Positions 1 to 11,671 of a stretch of DNA of 64,000 nucleotides are shown here, piece after piece (position 1 is the first letter of the stretch; each line of letters starts with the position of its first letter). Source of the stretch: Tremella fuciformis (taxonomy: Eukaryota; Basidiomycota; Tremellomycetes; Tremellales; Tremellaceae); assembly GCA_032768795.1 (NCBI GenBank), contig CP136491.1, positions 1,550,001 to 1,614,000 of the forward strand. Direction: 5' to 3'. A model generated the notes under the pieces. The model was not told the origin of the DNA, ran no database searches, and saw nothing but the letters and a program-made list of their open reading frames with translations. A program made the translations under genes and the position numbers.

Positions 1-380
1 GAGATCATTCCATGCATCAGCCTCATGCATAGATCTTTATTCTCTGATGAAAGGCAATTTGGCAAGGACACAATGCATATTAGGATTGTGCTGATGAAAT
101 CAGAATGGCCGGAATTTTCTTATTTAATTCCCCCATTTACCGTTTTCGTTCCAGGGACACCCGCAGAAATTCGCCCCGTAAGAGCTACGCTGATAACCGT
201 AGGTGAGGACGGTGACTTTTGACGATCAACGGCGATCGCCGAACCGCCACGAGGGACCGCTCACGCGTTGTCGGACACTCAGAGGATGACGAAGGGATAC
301 TCTTCCCAGTTCAACTACATTGCTCTCGCTTCCAATACTCTGCGTTCTCTACCCGTGAAGGACGACGGAGACCGAGCAAT
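1..380. other. Upstream region of RPT3, no gene seen
   Basis: No reading frame here resembles a protein. The stretch before position 381 presumably holds the promoter and 5' leader of the proteasome gene. Position 1 may cut into a neighbouring transcript that cannot be judged from here. Confidence 0.4.
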
Positions 381-2196
381 ATGGAGGAGATTGGCATCGA
401 CCTTAAGATGGAGGTGAGAGGTCGTCGAGCTGCGTCTTCTTGATCATCAGCTGACAATTAGGACCCCTCCCTCCCTGCGCAGATCTCGGAGAAGCAGGCT
501 CTGCTCAACTCTCTCCCGGCAGGCGACGAAGAGCTGTACACCTCTTGGAAGCGCTTAGAAGCGCACAAAGAGTTTCTGCAACTACAAGAGGTCAGCTAGC
601 AGGTGCTTGGACCACACTAGCAGCTGACGAGGCAGGAGTATATCCGAGATGAGACGCAGAATCTGCGCCGAGAGCTGCTGCGAGCGCAAGAGGAGGTCAA
701 GCGTATCCAGTCTGTCCCTCTCGTGATCGGACAGTTCCTCGAGGCAGTCGACGAGAAGCGCGGTATCGTCGGAAGCACCACTGGTCAGCTTCTCCAGGCC
801 TGTTGCCGGTGTTGTAGCTGACGATCAGGATCCAACTACGTCGTCCGCATCCTCTCCACCCTCGACCGCGAGCTCCTCAAACCTTCGTCTTCCGTTGCGC
901 TACACCGTCACTCCAACGCTCTCGTCGATATCCTACCGCCAGAAGCGGACTCGAGCATAACGATGATGAGCGCCGATGAGAGGCCCGATGTCAAGTACTC
1001 TGATGTGGGCGGTATGGATCAGCAGAAGCAGGAGATACGAGAGGCGGTAGAGCTGCCGCTGGTGCAGGTCAGCTGTCTGCTCAAGAAACCTGGGGAAAAG
1101 ACTGACGAGGCAGATGGAGCTGTACCGGAAGATCGGTATCGATCCCCCTCGTGGTGTTTTGCTATATGGACCGCCGGGTCAGCTCTCAAAGGTCTGCCCA
1201 GCGAGATCAGCTGACAGTATAGGGACAGGCAAAACGATGCTGGTCAAAGCTGTCGCCAACGCCACTTCTGCATCATTCATCCGAGTAGTCGGCTCGGAAT
1301 TTGTGCAGAAATACCTTGGAGAGGTCAGCTGTGCGAGCTCCCTTTAATGACCAGCTGACAGTCAGGGACCCCGCATGGTCCGAGATGTGTTCAGGCTGGC
1401 GAAAGAGAACTCGCCGTGTATCATCTTCATCGACGAGGTGGACGCCATTGCTACAAAGCGTTTCGACGCACAGACCGGGTCAGATCGAGAGGTACAGCGT
1501 ATCCTCTTGGAGCTTCTCAATCAGATGGATGGATTCGACCAAACCACCAATGTCAAGGTGAGACACTTTGCTATAGCCGTTGCCCTGGCTCATCGTTCAG
1601 GTCATCATGGCTACAAATCGACACGACACACTCGACCCCGCTTTGCTTCGGCCCGGTCGACTTGACCGGAAAATCGAATGCCCCTTGCCGTCACGGAGAG
1701 AAAGGCGTTTGATCTTCCAGACAGTCACGTCGAAGATGAATCTTGGCCCCGACGTGGATCTTGAGGACTGTAAGCTTGTACTTGAAATATCGCCTGAGGC
1801 CGAGCTGATCCGAAGATGTGTCTCGTCCAGATCGTCTCAGCTCAGCCGAGATCGCTTCCATCTGCCAAGCAGCAGGTTTGCAAGGTGGGCCATGTCCTGT
1901 CACCCAAGTCGTAGCACGCATGCTCACTTCTCAGCTGTACGCAAGAATCGATACGTCATCCTGCCAGTCGACTTTGAGGAAGCATGGAAGGTAAGTGCCA
2001 CTCTCACCTCGTCGGGAATTTGTCCGGCCCAAACCCAAATCCCGGTCGACGCGTTTCTTGATCGCACTCGTTTCGAAATTGAGCTGATGTTGTCTTTAGA
2101 GCGTTGTGAAGAGGGGAGACGAAACTCACGAATTCTGTACGTTGCGACCTCATCGCAGATTGCATGGAGCATTGCTGATATATCGCAGACAGATGA
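381..2196 (+). CDS. RPT3: 26S proteasome regulatory ATPase Rpt3
   Basis: AAA-ATPase of the 19S base that unfolds ubiquitinated substrates and opens the 20S gate. Twelve exons: 381-413, 462-590, 636-783, 829-1067, 1114-1177, 1223-1323, 1366-1557, 1601-1769, 1816-1884, 1935-1990, 2100-2136, 2189-2196, giving 414 aa, close to the usual size of about 420. An N-terminal coiled coil (about residues 40-85) leads into the OB region, then Walker A GPPGTGKT (about 201-208), Walker B IFIDEVDA (about 258-265) and the arginine-finger region [20 protein letters not shown]. The last intron splits the final tyrosine codon, so the protein ends HEFYR. This is the hydrophobic-Tyr-X tail that docks into the 20S alpha ring (animal Rpt3 ends FYK). 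Rpt3 is told from other Rpts by the [20 protein letters not shown] segment. Five introns start with GTCAGC. Confidence 0.96.
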
Positions 2197-3426
2197 TAGC
2201 ATTGATGTGTTCGTCTTTGTCTTTGTAGATTGGGAGAGCGGCTGACGGGCAGGTTCCCTTCCTCCCATGCAAAACTGCATACTGCGGCCTTTCGTTTACT
2301 GATCCCATCTCTCCCATCGTGTCAGAAGCACTTGCTATCCACTCACTCCGGCCCAACCCCACCGCTGCCCCGGCAATCGCTCTCCCGGCACTTCACCGGT
2401 CTGCGATGCCTTGAAGATTTTACTTCACTGCAGCGCAGACCAATCTCTCGGCGTTCATTTGCTATCTCTCTGCGCCTTGGGCAGTTCACAGAGCGGGTAC
2501 TTCACAGGCGCTGGACATTCATGATGGCAACATTCGAGACCCTGCGTCTCGCGATTGGAGCACGAGAAGCTTGTGGCGGCGGAGAAGCGTTCTTCCTCGG
2601 ATATTCCCAGCTGCCCTGTCGAGTCGATTGGGAATGTCGCGGACGAGCGCCGAGGCTTGCCAGTGACGGAAACGCTCCTGCGCGGGGTTCCCATTCGCCC
2701 CGACAGGGCAGCTGACCTACAGGATCATCCACTACACACGTCTCTATTCCTGCCTCGTTGTGACTTCCTGGTGTCTAACACTCTGCGGACGACAGTCTCC
2801 AAGTCGTTTGCGATTTTCATGTCACCTAGACCTACGTTGCCCCTCCCTTCCCAGGGGAGATCGGCTGCCTGCTACTCACCGGCTCGGGTGGTTACCGTCT
2901 CGATGACCGGTCCGTTGACAGGAGATATCCATATACCGCGCATGCATTGTATATGAGCAGTCTCCAGCCGAGTATGGGCGTGCATGCATGATGGACGCAA
3001 CTGAATGGGATTGTTGATGTTATGATTGGGTCGGCTGTTGCCTCCACCCTGTACCGACAAGACACGTTCCTATCTAAACGATGACAGACATCAGTTTCGA
3101 TGTGCGATACATAGTCATCTCCTTGCTGTTTGTGTGCTTTGGCCATCACCTATTTTGTGTCGCATACCTTGGATCACCCGCCAGCATCTCATCTTGATCT
3201 TACGAGTCGCGCCGTAGCGAAGAATCCGCCCGATATCGACCATCGCAACTCGTGACCCTTCGAGTCGCCCCAGACCCCACATCGCAGCTTCCGCCACCCG
3301 CGAGCTGCACCGATCTGGCAAGCCAGCGTCCCGAAGCGACCGGCAGCTCGAGGTCACCTTCCTCGAGCGCCCCATCGCCTCGATCCGGACGCCAGAGCTT
3401 GCTCAGGTCGTCCGCCCTGACGGCAT
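2197..3426. other. Intergenic stretch, no confident gene
   Basis: Open frames exist (for example plus-strand frames between 2230 and 2956), but none has a recognisable domain and none splices into a longer conserved protein. The frame covering about 2545-2720 has a hydrophilic, protein-like composition and could be a decayed or unusual gene. The main structure is the inverted repeat at 2609-2713. The last few hundred bases before 3427 should contain the promoter of the IBtk-like gene. Confidence 0.35.
2609..2713. repeat. Imperfect inverted repeat, 41-nt arms, 23-nt loop
   Basis: Arm 2609-2649 and the reverse complement of 2673-2713 match at about 33 of 41 positions. The outermost 13 bases (AGCTGCCCTGTCG) are perfectly paired. 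Transcribed RNA would form a long, GC-rich imperfect hairpin. It could be a small-RNA precursor, a degenerate terminal-inverted-repeat element or a transcription-end structure. The sequence alone does not decide. Confidence 0.7.
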
Positions 3427-6400
3427 ATGCCCAACCTCCACGTCCACTACTATCATGGCAACGTCAAGCAGTTCCGGCAAGAGCTGGACGGCACGGCTGG
3501 CCAGGGCGCCGGCTCTGGCGCCTCTGCCTCACGCACCGGCGGGCCGCTCAGCGTCAGCGGAGGCAAGAGCTGGAGCTTGAGCGGATTCACCAGCGCGCCG
3601 GTGGGCAAGGGCGACCCGAATGAGCGGGACGCTTTTGGCCGTACGGTCCTGCACCTCGCGGCGTCGAGCCTGGCCCCGCAGGCCTACACCTTCTTTGGTA
3701 TTCTCCTGCGCAACCCGCAGATCGCCGTCAATCTCCAGGATTACGAGTCGGGATATACGGCCCTGCATCGAGCCCTCTTTGCGGGCAATATTCGTGCGGC
3801 GCGCGATCTGCTCGCTCGCAATGATGTCGATTTGGGCGTCAAAGATTCGGAGGGTCTCACGGCATTCGAGCTGTACAATGGCACTGTCGAGGGGACCAGC
3901 CCGCCGCCGCCGTCTCCGGCAGGACAAGGGGCAGAGGTGGGGACGGACCTCTTTGTGTGGGGCGTCAATCGGAATTTCGCCCTTGGGACGGGAGACTCGA
4001 GCGACAAGGCGTACCCCGACCATGTCAACCTCTTGACGCAGAGCCAGGCGGCTGGCAAGGCCGATCCGGTCCAGCGCTTCTTCCACGTTGGCGTGAGAGA
4101 CGTCGTCATGTCGAAACTGCACACCGGGGTCATCACCGACGAAGCGAGAGGCAACCTCAGCATCTGCGGATTTGGGTCCAACGGCCGGCTTGGCCGTTCG
4201 GTTCATTCTCAGCTAGCTTTGCTGCCCATGTCGGACCTACCGCACACGATCACGTCCATCGCCCTTGCGCAAGACCACACGCTTGCTCTGACTTCGGGCG
4301 GATACATTCTCTCTTGGGGCCACAACCGGTTTGCCCAGCTCGGTTACGTTATCGATGCGCCCGACAAGCCTGTTATAGGTCTCGGCAAGGACGAGGTGGA
4401 GGTACAAGTCTCGCCCAGGCGTATTGTCGGACCTCTGAAGAAAGAGTACGTCCGAGGTGTCGCTGCGGGGCGCATGGCCAGTGCTTGCTGGACCGCCGAC
4501 GCGGTTTGGACATGGGGCACCAATGCGGGTCATCTCGGATACGACAAGGCAGCGAACCCGGTGCAGATTCTTCCGAGGAAGGTCACGGCTATAACGCAGA
4601 CCGTCATCGATGTTGCCCTCTCAGACTTTGCGATGATCTGCTTGTTGGACTCGAACGAGGTCCTCTGTTTCCACCACGATGCCAACTTCAAGATCAGGTG
4701 AGCTGCGAGATCTCTTCGGTACCTTTTGAGACTGATGGAGCAGCTTTCAAGTCCCCCGTGTTCTCTCTGATGCTTCCTCGTTCCGTCCTGCCGAATCGCG
4801 CAATCGTCCAATGATCACCAAGATCACTTCGTCGGGCCAGACATTCGCGGCATTGTCCTCGATCGGCGATGTCTTCACCTTTTCCCTCCCCAACCCGCTA
4901 GAAGACGTGTCTAAGGATGCCCGAGATCGCCACGTCACCGTCAAGCCACAACTCATCTGGGCACTGCGCAAGCGCTTTGACGCAGTGCGAGATATGGCCA
5001 TCGGATCCGACGGCACTGTCATCATCTGCACATCCTCAGGCCACGTCTTTGTCCGTCAACGAGTCAAGTCTGGATCAGGGCAACTGAAGTTCCGCCGCAT
5101 ACCATACCTGCAGCGCGTGATAAAGGTCGCTTGCAATGAGTCCGGAGCCTTTGCTGCTATCCGCGTCGACGGCAAGCCGAGACCGATCGACCTGAAGGGA
5201 AGAACATTGGAGGAGGACCTCAATCTTCTCCAGCCTCACATGCAGCGCCTCGAGCACCAGATGACGGCTGCCGATTTTGCTCGACTCAGTGGGATTAGGA
5301 CTGCGGCGGCGGAGGACGAAGAAGAGGAAGCCGAAGGGTCCGTCTCACACGATATCGCCATCGCCACACGACTGTGCACTGTCCTCAGTCGATGGGGCAC
5401 GAGCGATGAGGATACACTATTCTCGTGGAGCGAGCCTCTCATGGGCAGCGATGTCCATTTGGTCGTCGGCGACCATGCTATCCCTGCCCACAGTACCATT
5501 CTCAAATTGCGCTCGCCAGCATTCGATCGTATGATGAACGGAAGGAAGCTTGACCGTTTCGCGTATGACTCGGCTTCCCGTGGGCTGGAAATGACCGCAT
5601 CGCACCCCCTGACCGCACTCCTTCTGCTGCAGTACATCTACTCGGACGAGATCGCCTGTGTCTGGGACCCGAGGGTCGCGCGCACCCTGCAGGACAAGTT
5701 CGCCGATCTCAAACTTCCGATAGGCGACATCAAAGCGGATCTCCGCGCGCTCGCCGACGTCCTTGGTTTTTCACCCCTCGCTGCTGTCCTGCAGGCAACT
5801 TCGAAAATTGCGATCCCCAATATGGCTCTGTCCGGTGATCTCGGAGCCTTCTTTGCCCAAACATCCGGTACCACACTCGTCAGCGGCAGTGCTCAATCTC
5901 AGGCGGATGAGACGGATTGTGATATTACTCTCGTGCTTGCCGACAAGCAGGTATCTTGTTCATCGGTCATACTCCGCTCGCGCTGTCAATTCTTCGAAGC
6001 CATGTTTGCCGACGGAGAATGGGTCAGATCTCGGGGTGACGCGGAAGGCAAAGTTGTCGTAGACATGAGTCACTTGCGTTGGCGACCCATGAAGCTGGTC
6101 TTTCGCTGGATCCATGAGGGTAAGGAGGACGACCTGTTCGACTACCTTCATCAAGAGACCATGGACGAGTTTCTCGATTTCGTTTTCGAGGTCCTGGCGG
6201 CAGCTGTCAGTCGGCTGTATTCTCTCAGGTTTGAAGAAGCTGACAGCATCAGACCGAACTGCTCATCGATCGCCTTGTGCTCGTCTGCTCCCGCGTCATC
6301 ATCCGCCATTGCAATGCTTACAATGCTGCGGCGTTGGCGGTGGAAGCCTCGTTTTACCAAGCTACCACGCTCAAAGAGAGCATTTTCGACTACATCTCTT

Positions 6401-7952
6401 CCTGCCTGGAGACCATGCTCGAGTCTGGCCTGCTGGACGATATGGATGACGACGTCCTGCAGAACCTGTGCGATGATATTGCCAAGAAGCAGTCTATCAA
6501 ATTGCCCGTCGCAAGGCAGCAAATATTGCTGAAACCGCTCATGGCGAAACACAAGGACTGGTTGGCACTACAGGACATTCCTGTTCCAAGAATCCGACAG
6601 CCGATCCGGTGGAAGCCTCGCTCACCGGCTTTGAGCCCGGTGGACCTCACTCCTCCGGCCAAACGCAAAGATAAGGAGAAGGACAGACGAGCTTCGCCTT
6701 CGCCGGTTCTCAGCCCAATTGCCACACCCATCACAGCTCATGACGATATCTTCGCAATGGATGACGAGAGCTCCAGCCCTTCTGTTTCCGGATCTCAGAC
6801 GCCCCGGACAAGGCCCATGACGCCTCTAGACATCACTGGAGGATCTCTTGGTCGTCAAGGAGGAGCAGTCTGGAAATCGCGAACCGTCGAGGCGGAGAAG
6901 TCAGTATCCTGTCTCATCTGGTTTAGGCCACCGCATGTCTCGATGAGCGACTGACGATCAGGGTCGATCTTCGCAGCATCATGGCCGAGACGGCGGCAAC
7001 GAAGACCCCTACGCGGCCAGCGATCACAAGCACTCCGAGCGGACTCGCGAATCGCCAGACTCCGGCCACGGCTCAAAGATCCCCTTCTTTGCTGCCCCTA
7101 ACGACACCTTCCAAAGCTGGACCGCCAAGGAGTGCGCCACTGGGTATCGGATCCTCGCCTGCGGCTGGTGGACCCTGGCGGCCAGTCGAGGCCCGGCGTA
7201 CTTCTCTTGCTACGGTGCAGACCCAACAATCTACTCTAACATCATCTGCCCCTGCGACAGCTCCTCTGCTCACGCGTGCGCCGGGGTCGCAAGCCTCGCC
7301 TGCTCCGATTGGGACTGGCGCGTCGCGCGTGATCACGCCAGCCAAAGCTCCTTACCTTCCATCAACCACCCGCAAGGCCTCAGGATCAGGAGCGGCATGG
7401 GCGACTGTCCCGTCTTTTGCCTCGCCGCCCCTGCCTCCTCCCACGCAAGCTTCGCCTGGGTCCGTTGGACAGGCTTTCTCGCTTCTAGCCATCCAACAGC
7501 AAGAACAGGAACATCTGGACCGGAGCAATCAGAAACGACCCACCAAAAGTTTTGCCGAAATCCAAGAGGAAGAACAGCGCGCTGAAGCTGCTCGAGCCAA
7601 ACAGAGAGAAGAGGATGACTTTGCAAGATGGTGGAACGACGAGCAAGCCCGCTTGTCGAAAGACGCCGGAGGGGATGGGCGGGGAAGAGGTAGAGGCAGA
7701 GGACAGAAACGCGTACCTCATGGCGATCGAGGGAGAGGAAGAGGAGGAAAGGCTCCGGCGGGACAGGAGAACGGGCATGAGGAAGCGGCAGCCCCCACTC
7801 CCTCCTCGAGAGGGGGAAGAGGTGGCAAGCCAAAGACTTCGCCTACGACGAGACGATCCGCACAGCAGCAGCAATCACCACCGGTGCGAGAAATACAATC
7901 GCAACATCAATCATCATCAAATAATCAAGTGACATCGGTGTCTAGAGCATAG
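3427..7952 (+). CDS. Ankyrin-RCC1-BTB protein, IBtk-like
   Basis: Four exons (3427-4697, 4744-6205, 6253-6899, 6962-7952) encode 1456 aa. Order of parts: ankyrin repeats (about 60-145; FGRTVLHLAA, GYTALHRALFAGN), RCC1-type repeats (about 165-470; LFVWGVNRNFALGTGD, ILSWGHNRFAQLGY, VWTWGTNAGHLGY), two BTB/POZ regions (about 640-735, SDVHLVVGDHAIPAHS; and about 810-880, CDITLVLADKQV), a BACK-like helical part and a long Pro/Ser-rich tail. The tail holds a conserved helix with SFAEIQEEE and DDFARWWNDEQ, followed by RG-rich repeats. This architecture matches inhibitor of Bruton tyrosine kinase and its fungal relatives, which act as CUL3 substrate adaptors. By inference it is a cullin-3 E3 ligase adaptor. 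The first intron starts GTGAGC, the second GTCAGT with branch GCTGAC. Confidence 0.88.
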
Positions 7953-8316
7953 ATCGAGAACAGGGTGTAGAAGGGTATGTCTACCGTGTCGTATGGATGT
8001 TGTATGACCTCCTGGGCTCACTACTGACATATCCACATCTGCAATCTCGTCTCTGGACCATCCTCATCATCGTGCTTGACGGAAATATACTGGATCGGGC
8101 AATTCCCACGCATGACCCCACGCACGGGCCTCTCTCCCCACCTCCCTTAGGTGACTGATTTTCCTCGCCACCGACTTCCCATTACTTGGCCTTTACATCT
8201 CAACAGCCCCACGTCGATCCACCTCTCTCTCATTCCATACCTCTCCACCCCTCTCCCCTTCACTCCTCTCCTCCATCTTGCCCTCCCCTCTGTCCTGCAT
8301 GCCCGACTGAGTCGCC
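7953..8316. other. Intergenic region between IBtk-like and unknown gene
   Basis: About 360 bases between two same-strand genes. The second half is strongly pyrimidine-rich (C/T runs at about 8140-8310), as is common just upstream of fungal start codons. No other feature seen. Confidence 0.4.
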
Positions 8317-11214
8317 ATGTTCAGCAAGAATGGCAGGTCCAGCGGGGCCGCGGCCTCCTCTCAGAAACCCCTCGCGGCATTCATGACGTCGCAGGCCCGT
8401 CCCTCTGCTGTCCGTACAACACTTGCATCCCGCGTCCCGGCCACGCCAGCCCGAGTCGCCCCTCCTTCATCCTCACAGTACGCCGACTCCGCAACACGTC
8501 AAGTGCCCGCCCAGAGGAATGCACCTGCTCCACCTCCACCCTCGTCGCTCGCTCGAGGCAAGGCCGTCCAGGCACAGCAAGCCGAAAGCTATCGCGTGCC
8601 CTCCTCGCAGACTCCCGTGCGTGCTCGAGTACCGACACCCCGTGCACAAGCAGCAGCGATACAGCACGCTCAGCCCACCATCATCAGACCGCCAGTCTAC
8701 ATTCCATCGCCGGCTCCTACCGTGAGTGACGCGCTCCCTACGTCCGAATACCGCCCTGCGTCTGCCGCGCGAGCGGGAGCTATCAGTGCCATGAGCTACC
8801 GCCCAACTTCGGCGGCGAGCCAAGTCGGGTCCGAGATGCATATCGTTGGCAACCAGCCTCGTCCTCCAGTCCCAGGTCAAGCGTCCAACATGATTATGGG
8901 CAAGCTCAACGGTGAGCCGTCCCTCTCCGACTACGGCGCCCTGGCTGATCGCAGAAATGAACGCTGCTCTCCTGGCGCGTCTCGATGCCCAAGCAGCCGA
9001 GGTCAACGTACTCAGACAAGACGTCGTCTTGCTTCAGCATGCGAATGCGCAGCTCATTTCTGCTCAGCCGCCCGATATGCTCGACTTTCGCGAGACGGTT
9101 CAGAATCTGGTGGTTGCCCAGTCGGCCGATGGGGCCGAGATCAAGAGCTTGATCCAAGATCTCCGTGGACAGGTCCATGACCTGCACCAGGAGGTCAAAG
9201 CGCTGCCGACGAAGGACGAAGCTGCCGAGGAGATCGCATCGCAACGTGAGACACTCCGAAACCCGATGAACCTGCTGAGCCGTAGTTGCGCCTGCTCTCA
9301 ATGACGCCGTTGAGGCGATCAAGCATAATGTGGAAGCGAGTCTGGTGACTGCCATGGACGGGCTATCCTTATCGATGCCGCCAAAAGTCAAAGCGCACAT
9401 CGATCGGGCCCACTCTGGCCTGGTCAAGATCCTGAGTGCGAGTCATCAAGAGGCTTCTACGCAGGTTCGTGGTGGTCCGCGAAGAGGACCTGAGCTCATG
9501 TCAGGTCCGCGAGCTCGGCCTTCGATTCAGTGCCCTCGAAGCTTCACTTGGTCCCACCATGGATCTGTTCGCAAAGTCGGAAGTGCACGCGGCTCTGGAA
9601 CAGCTGCCCGCCGCTGTCGTCGATGTGGCCGCTTTCCGCGAGGCCCTTGCGCTCTTAGCTGGCAAAGTCGAGGAACACAGCATGCCGACTTCTTCAGCTG
9701 GCGTCAGCGATCTTATACCGGCCTGCTCCAACCCCAGCGTGCCGGGCGACTCGGTCGCTATGCCGTCGAAGATCGTCGGCACACCAGACCTCTCGCCGGC
9801 GACCGCCGTCGATCTAACCCAAGTGTTGCATATGCTGCACGCCATCCGCGAGGATCTTGCGCAAGTCCCACACGTCGTCACGGGCGCACTCACGAACGTC
9901 TTGCCTGCCAAGGCTTGGGAAATCCTACCTGCGCTGAAGCGACTTCAGGACGGCATGGATACCTTGAAGACACGTCATGTGGAATCCCCGTGCGCTCAGC
10001 TGGACTTCCAAGCGGATCTCTTCCAAATTCAAGATATGTTCAATGACGTTTCAAAAGCTCAAACAGCGATTACCGACTTGATGTCTCCCCTGGCGAACGA
10101 CATATCGAAGCTGGCGACCCATATTAGTGACACAAAACCTCAAGCGTGTCTCGATACAGGACCTCAATTGTGTCTCGCTGGCCCTCCGACCCCCATGTCA
10201 GCCGTCATGGATCACGCCACTTCGCCTGATTTCCAGGGCATCGAATCGATCACCTCCAGTCAATCTCCATCGACAGCAGCGACGGCTAAAAGGAAGGCCA
10301 AATCCAAGAGCAAGGCGAGGGCGAAGAGCAAACGACATTCAAAGAGCAAGTCCTTGGGAACGGCCAATGACCCGGCCAGTGTCCCTGTCGACCCCGATAA
10401 CAAGTCTGCAACCCAAACGTCCAACACAGCTCCCCTAGCGAATGCAGCATCCGAATTGATACCGCATGAAGATTCGTCGGCTGCCAAGCAATCAGCCGCT
10501 TCCAAGAAGAGATCTTCGCCGCCCAATCAAACCGCTTCATTTTCTCGACGCATTGTACCCCCAAGGGCAGCGAAAGCGAAGAATCAGCATTGTCCGCCCG
10601 GTGCGTCCCAAACCCCGCCGGTCTCGACTTCGGATAAACCGCTGCAAGGAGCCATCGAGCGGTGTCCTCAATCCCAAACTTCGCTACGTCAAAAGACCCC
10701 TAACAGCCAGTGCTTCAGGTCGGAGCGCACCCGCGAGGCTGCACAGAATTTGATTCGATTCCAGGCTATCGAGCGCGCTGCGGGGTCACAAGAATCGGAT
10801 GACTCGGTCAAATTTGTCGGCACAAAACGTGTGACTACATCGCATACTCCAGCGCCTGCCCTGACTCGCACGGCGGATGATGAAGTAGACAGCCTCTGCA
10901 GCCGGACTTCTCGTCGTCCTATGCAGTCGCTGCTCGAGCCATCCCCGCCTCCGGCCCTCTTTCCTCCTTCGGAACTGCGACGGTGGTCGGCGCCTCGCGA
11001 GACATCCTCCCACCAAGGAGCCTTTCACACCTCTGCTCAGACTCTGCGCGACCGACCGAAGGATGGTGAGGATGAGGATAGCACAGAGGTCTTCCCGGAG
11101 GTGAGGCAACCTCCGTTGGGCGACAAGAGCTTTACCACCCTTCGTCGGTTGAAGCGGCGATCCGAAGAGCTACAGGGTAATGCTCTGCGCGTCAAGCGGA
11201 CAATCTTCGCGTGA
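8317..11214 (+). CDS. Large low-complexity/coiled-coil protein, unknown
   Basis: Not recognised. Four exons (8317-8911, 8955-9245, 9286-9464, 9505-11214) give 924 aa in one consistent frame. The N-terminal ~200 residues are Ala/Pro/Ser-rich and basic. Residues ~200-500 are predicted mostly helical with leucine-heptad character (LLARLDAQAAEVNVLRQDVV; DLRGQVHDLHQEVKALP), so a coiled coil is likely. A Lys/Ser block near residue 610 (KRKAKSKSKARAKSKRHSKS) looks like a nuclear or nucleolar targeting signal. The rest is disordered, ending in a basic helix (TTLRRLKRRSEELQGNALRVKR). By inference it is a nuclear structural or chromosome-associated protein. The exon structure is well supported by frame consistency, the function is not. 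No paralogue occurs in the window. Confidence 0.7.
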
Positions 11215-11671
11215 TGGTCTCTCCGACCCCTTCTTTCCTCACTAGATCGATCCCCTCTCGCGCCTGTCGCCACACGAGGCGAAGACATGTGGTTTACCGA
11301 GAGCCCGATCGCATGTCAACCCCTATGTCGATTCTCATCCCCTAGGCCGCAGACGCAAGACACAAGCATAGGTCCATGTCGCCCCGAGCACCTACGCCGC
11401 TCCGAGACACATCATCATGTAGAATCCCTTGGTATATATGTTGCAGTACTGGAGATCGGGCTGCTCGAACGGCATGCATATAGGATGACCCATGTAGTGT
11501 GGTAGAGCATAGTGCCACATTGATCGGTGACAAAGTTTCGGGAATCGATGACGTCCCTACCTGTGCCGAAGAACACCAAGTCTCTTTTGATCCAACTCTC
11601 AACTCACTCTTGTCTTTCGAACGTGTCAACGCTGGCTTTGCTCTCCCGACATCCAAGCCAGCTCATTCACA
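11215..11671. other. Intergenic region upstream of TOM70
   Basis: About 455 bases with no convincing frame. It presumably carries the terminator of the preceding gene and the TOM70 promoter. Confidence 0.4.

Noticed and set aside
2230..2956. Overlapping plus-strand open frames as a protein gene
   Set aside because: No domain, no consistent start or splice pattern, and the frames overlap the hairpin arms, which explain part of the lack of stops. Left as an unassigned intergenic stretch.
3529..4206. 225-codon minus-strand frame inside the IBtk-like gene
   Set aside because: Antisense of conserved ankyrin/RCC1 coding sequence; no independent evidence.
8473..9006. Minus-strand frame opposite the unknown coiled-coil gene
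   Set aside because: A shadow of the plus-strand gene, whose four exons join in a consistent frame; Arg-rich composition is typical of antisense frames in GC-rich coding DNA.
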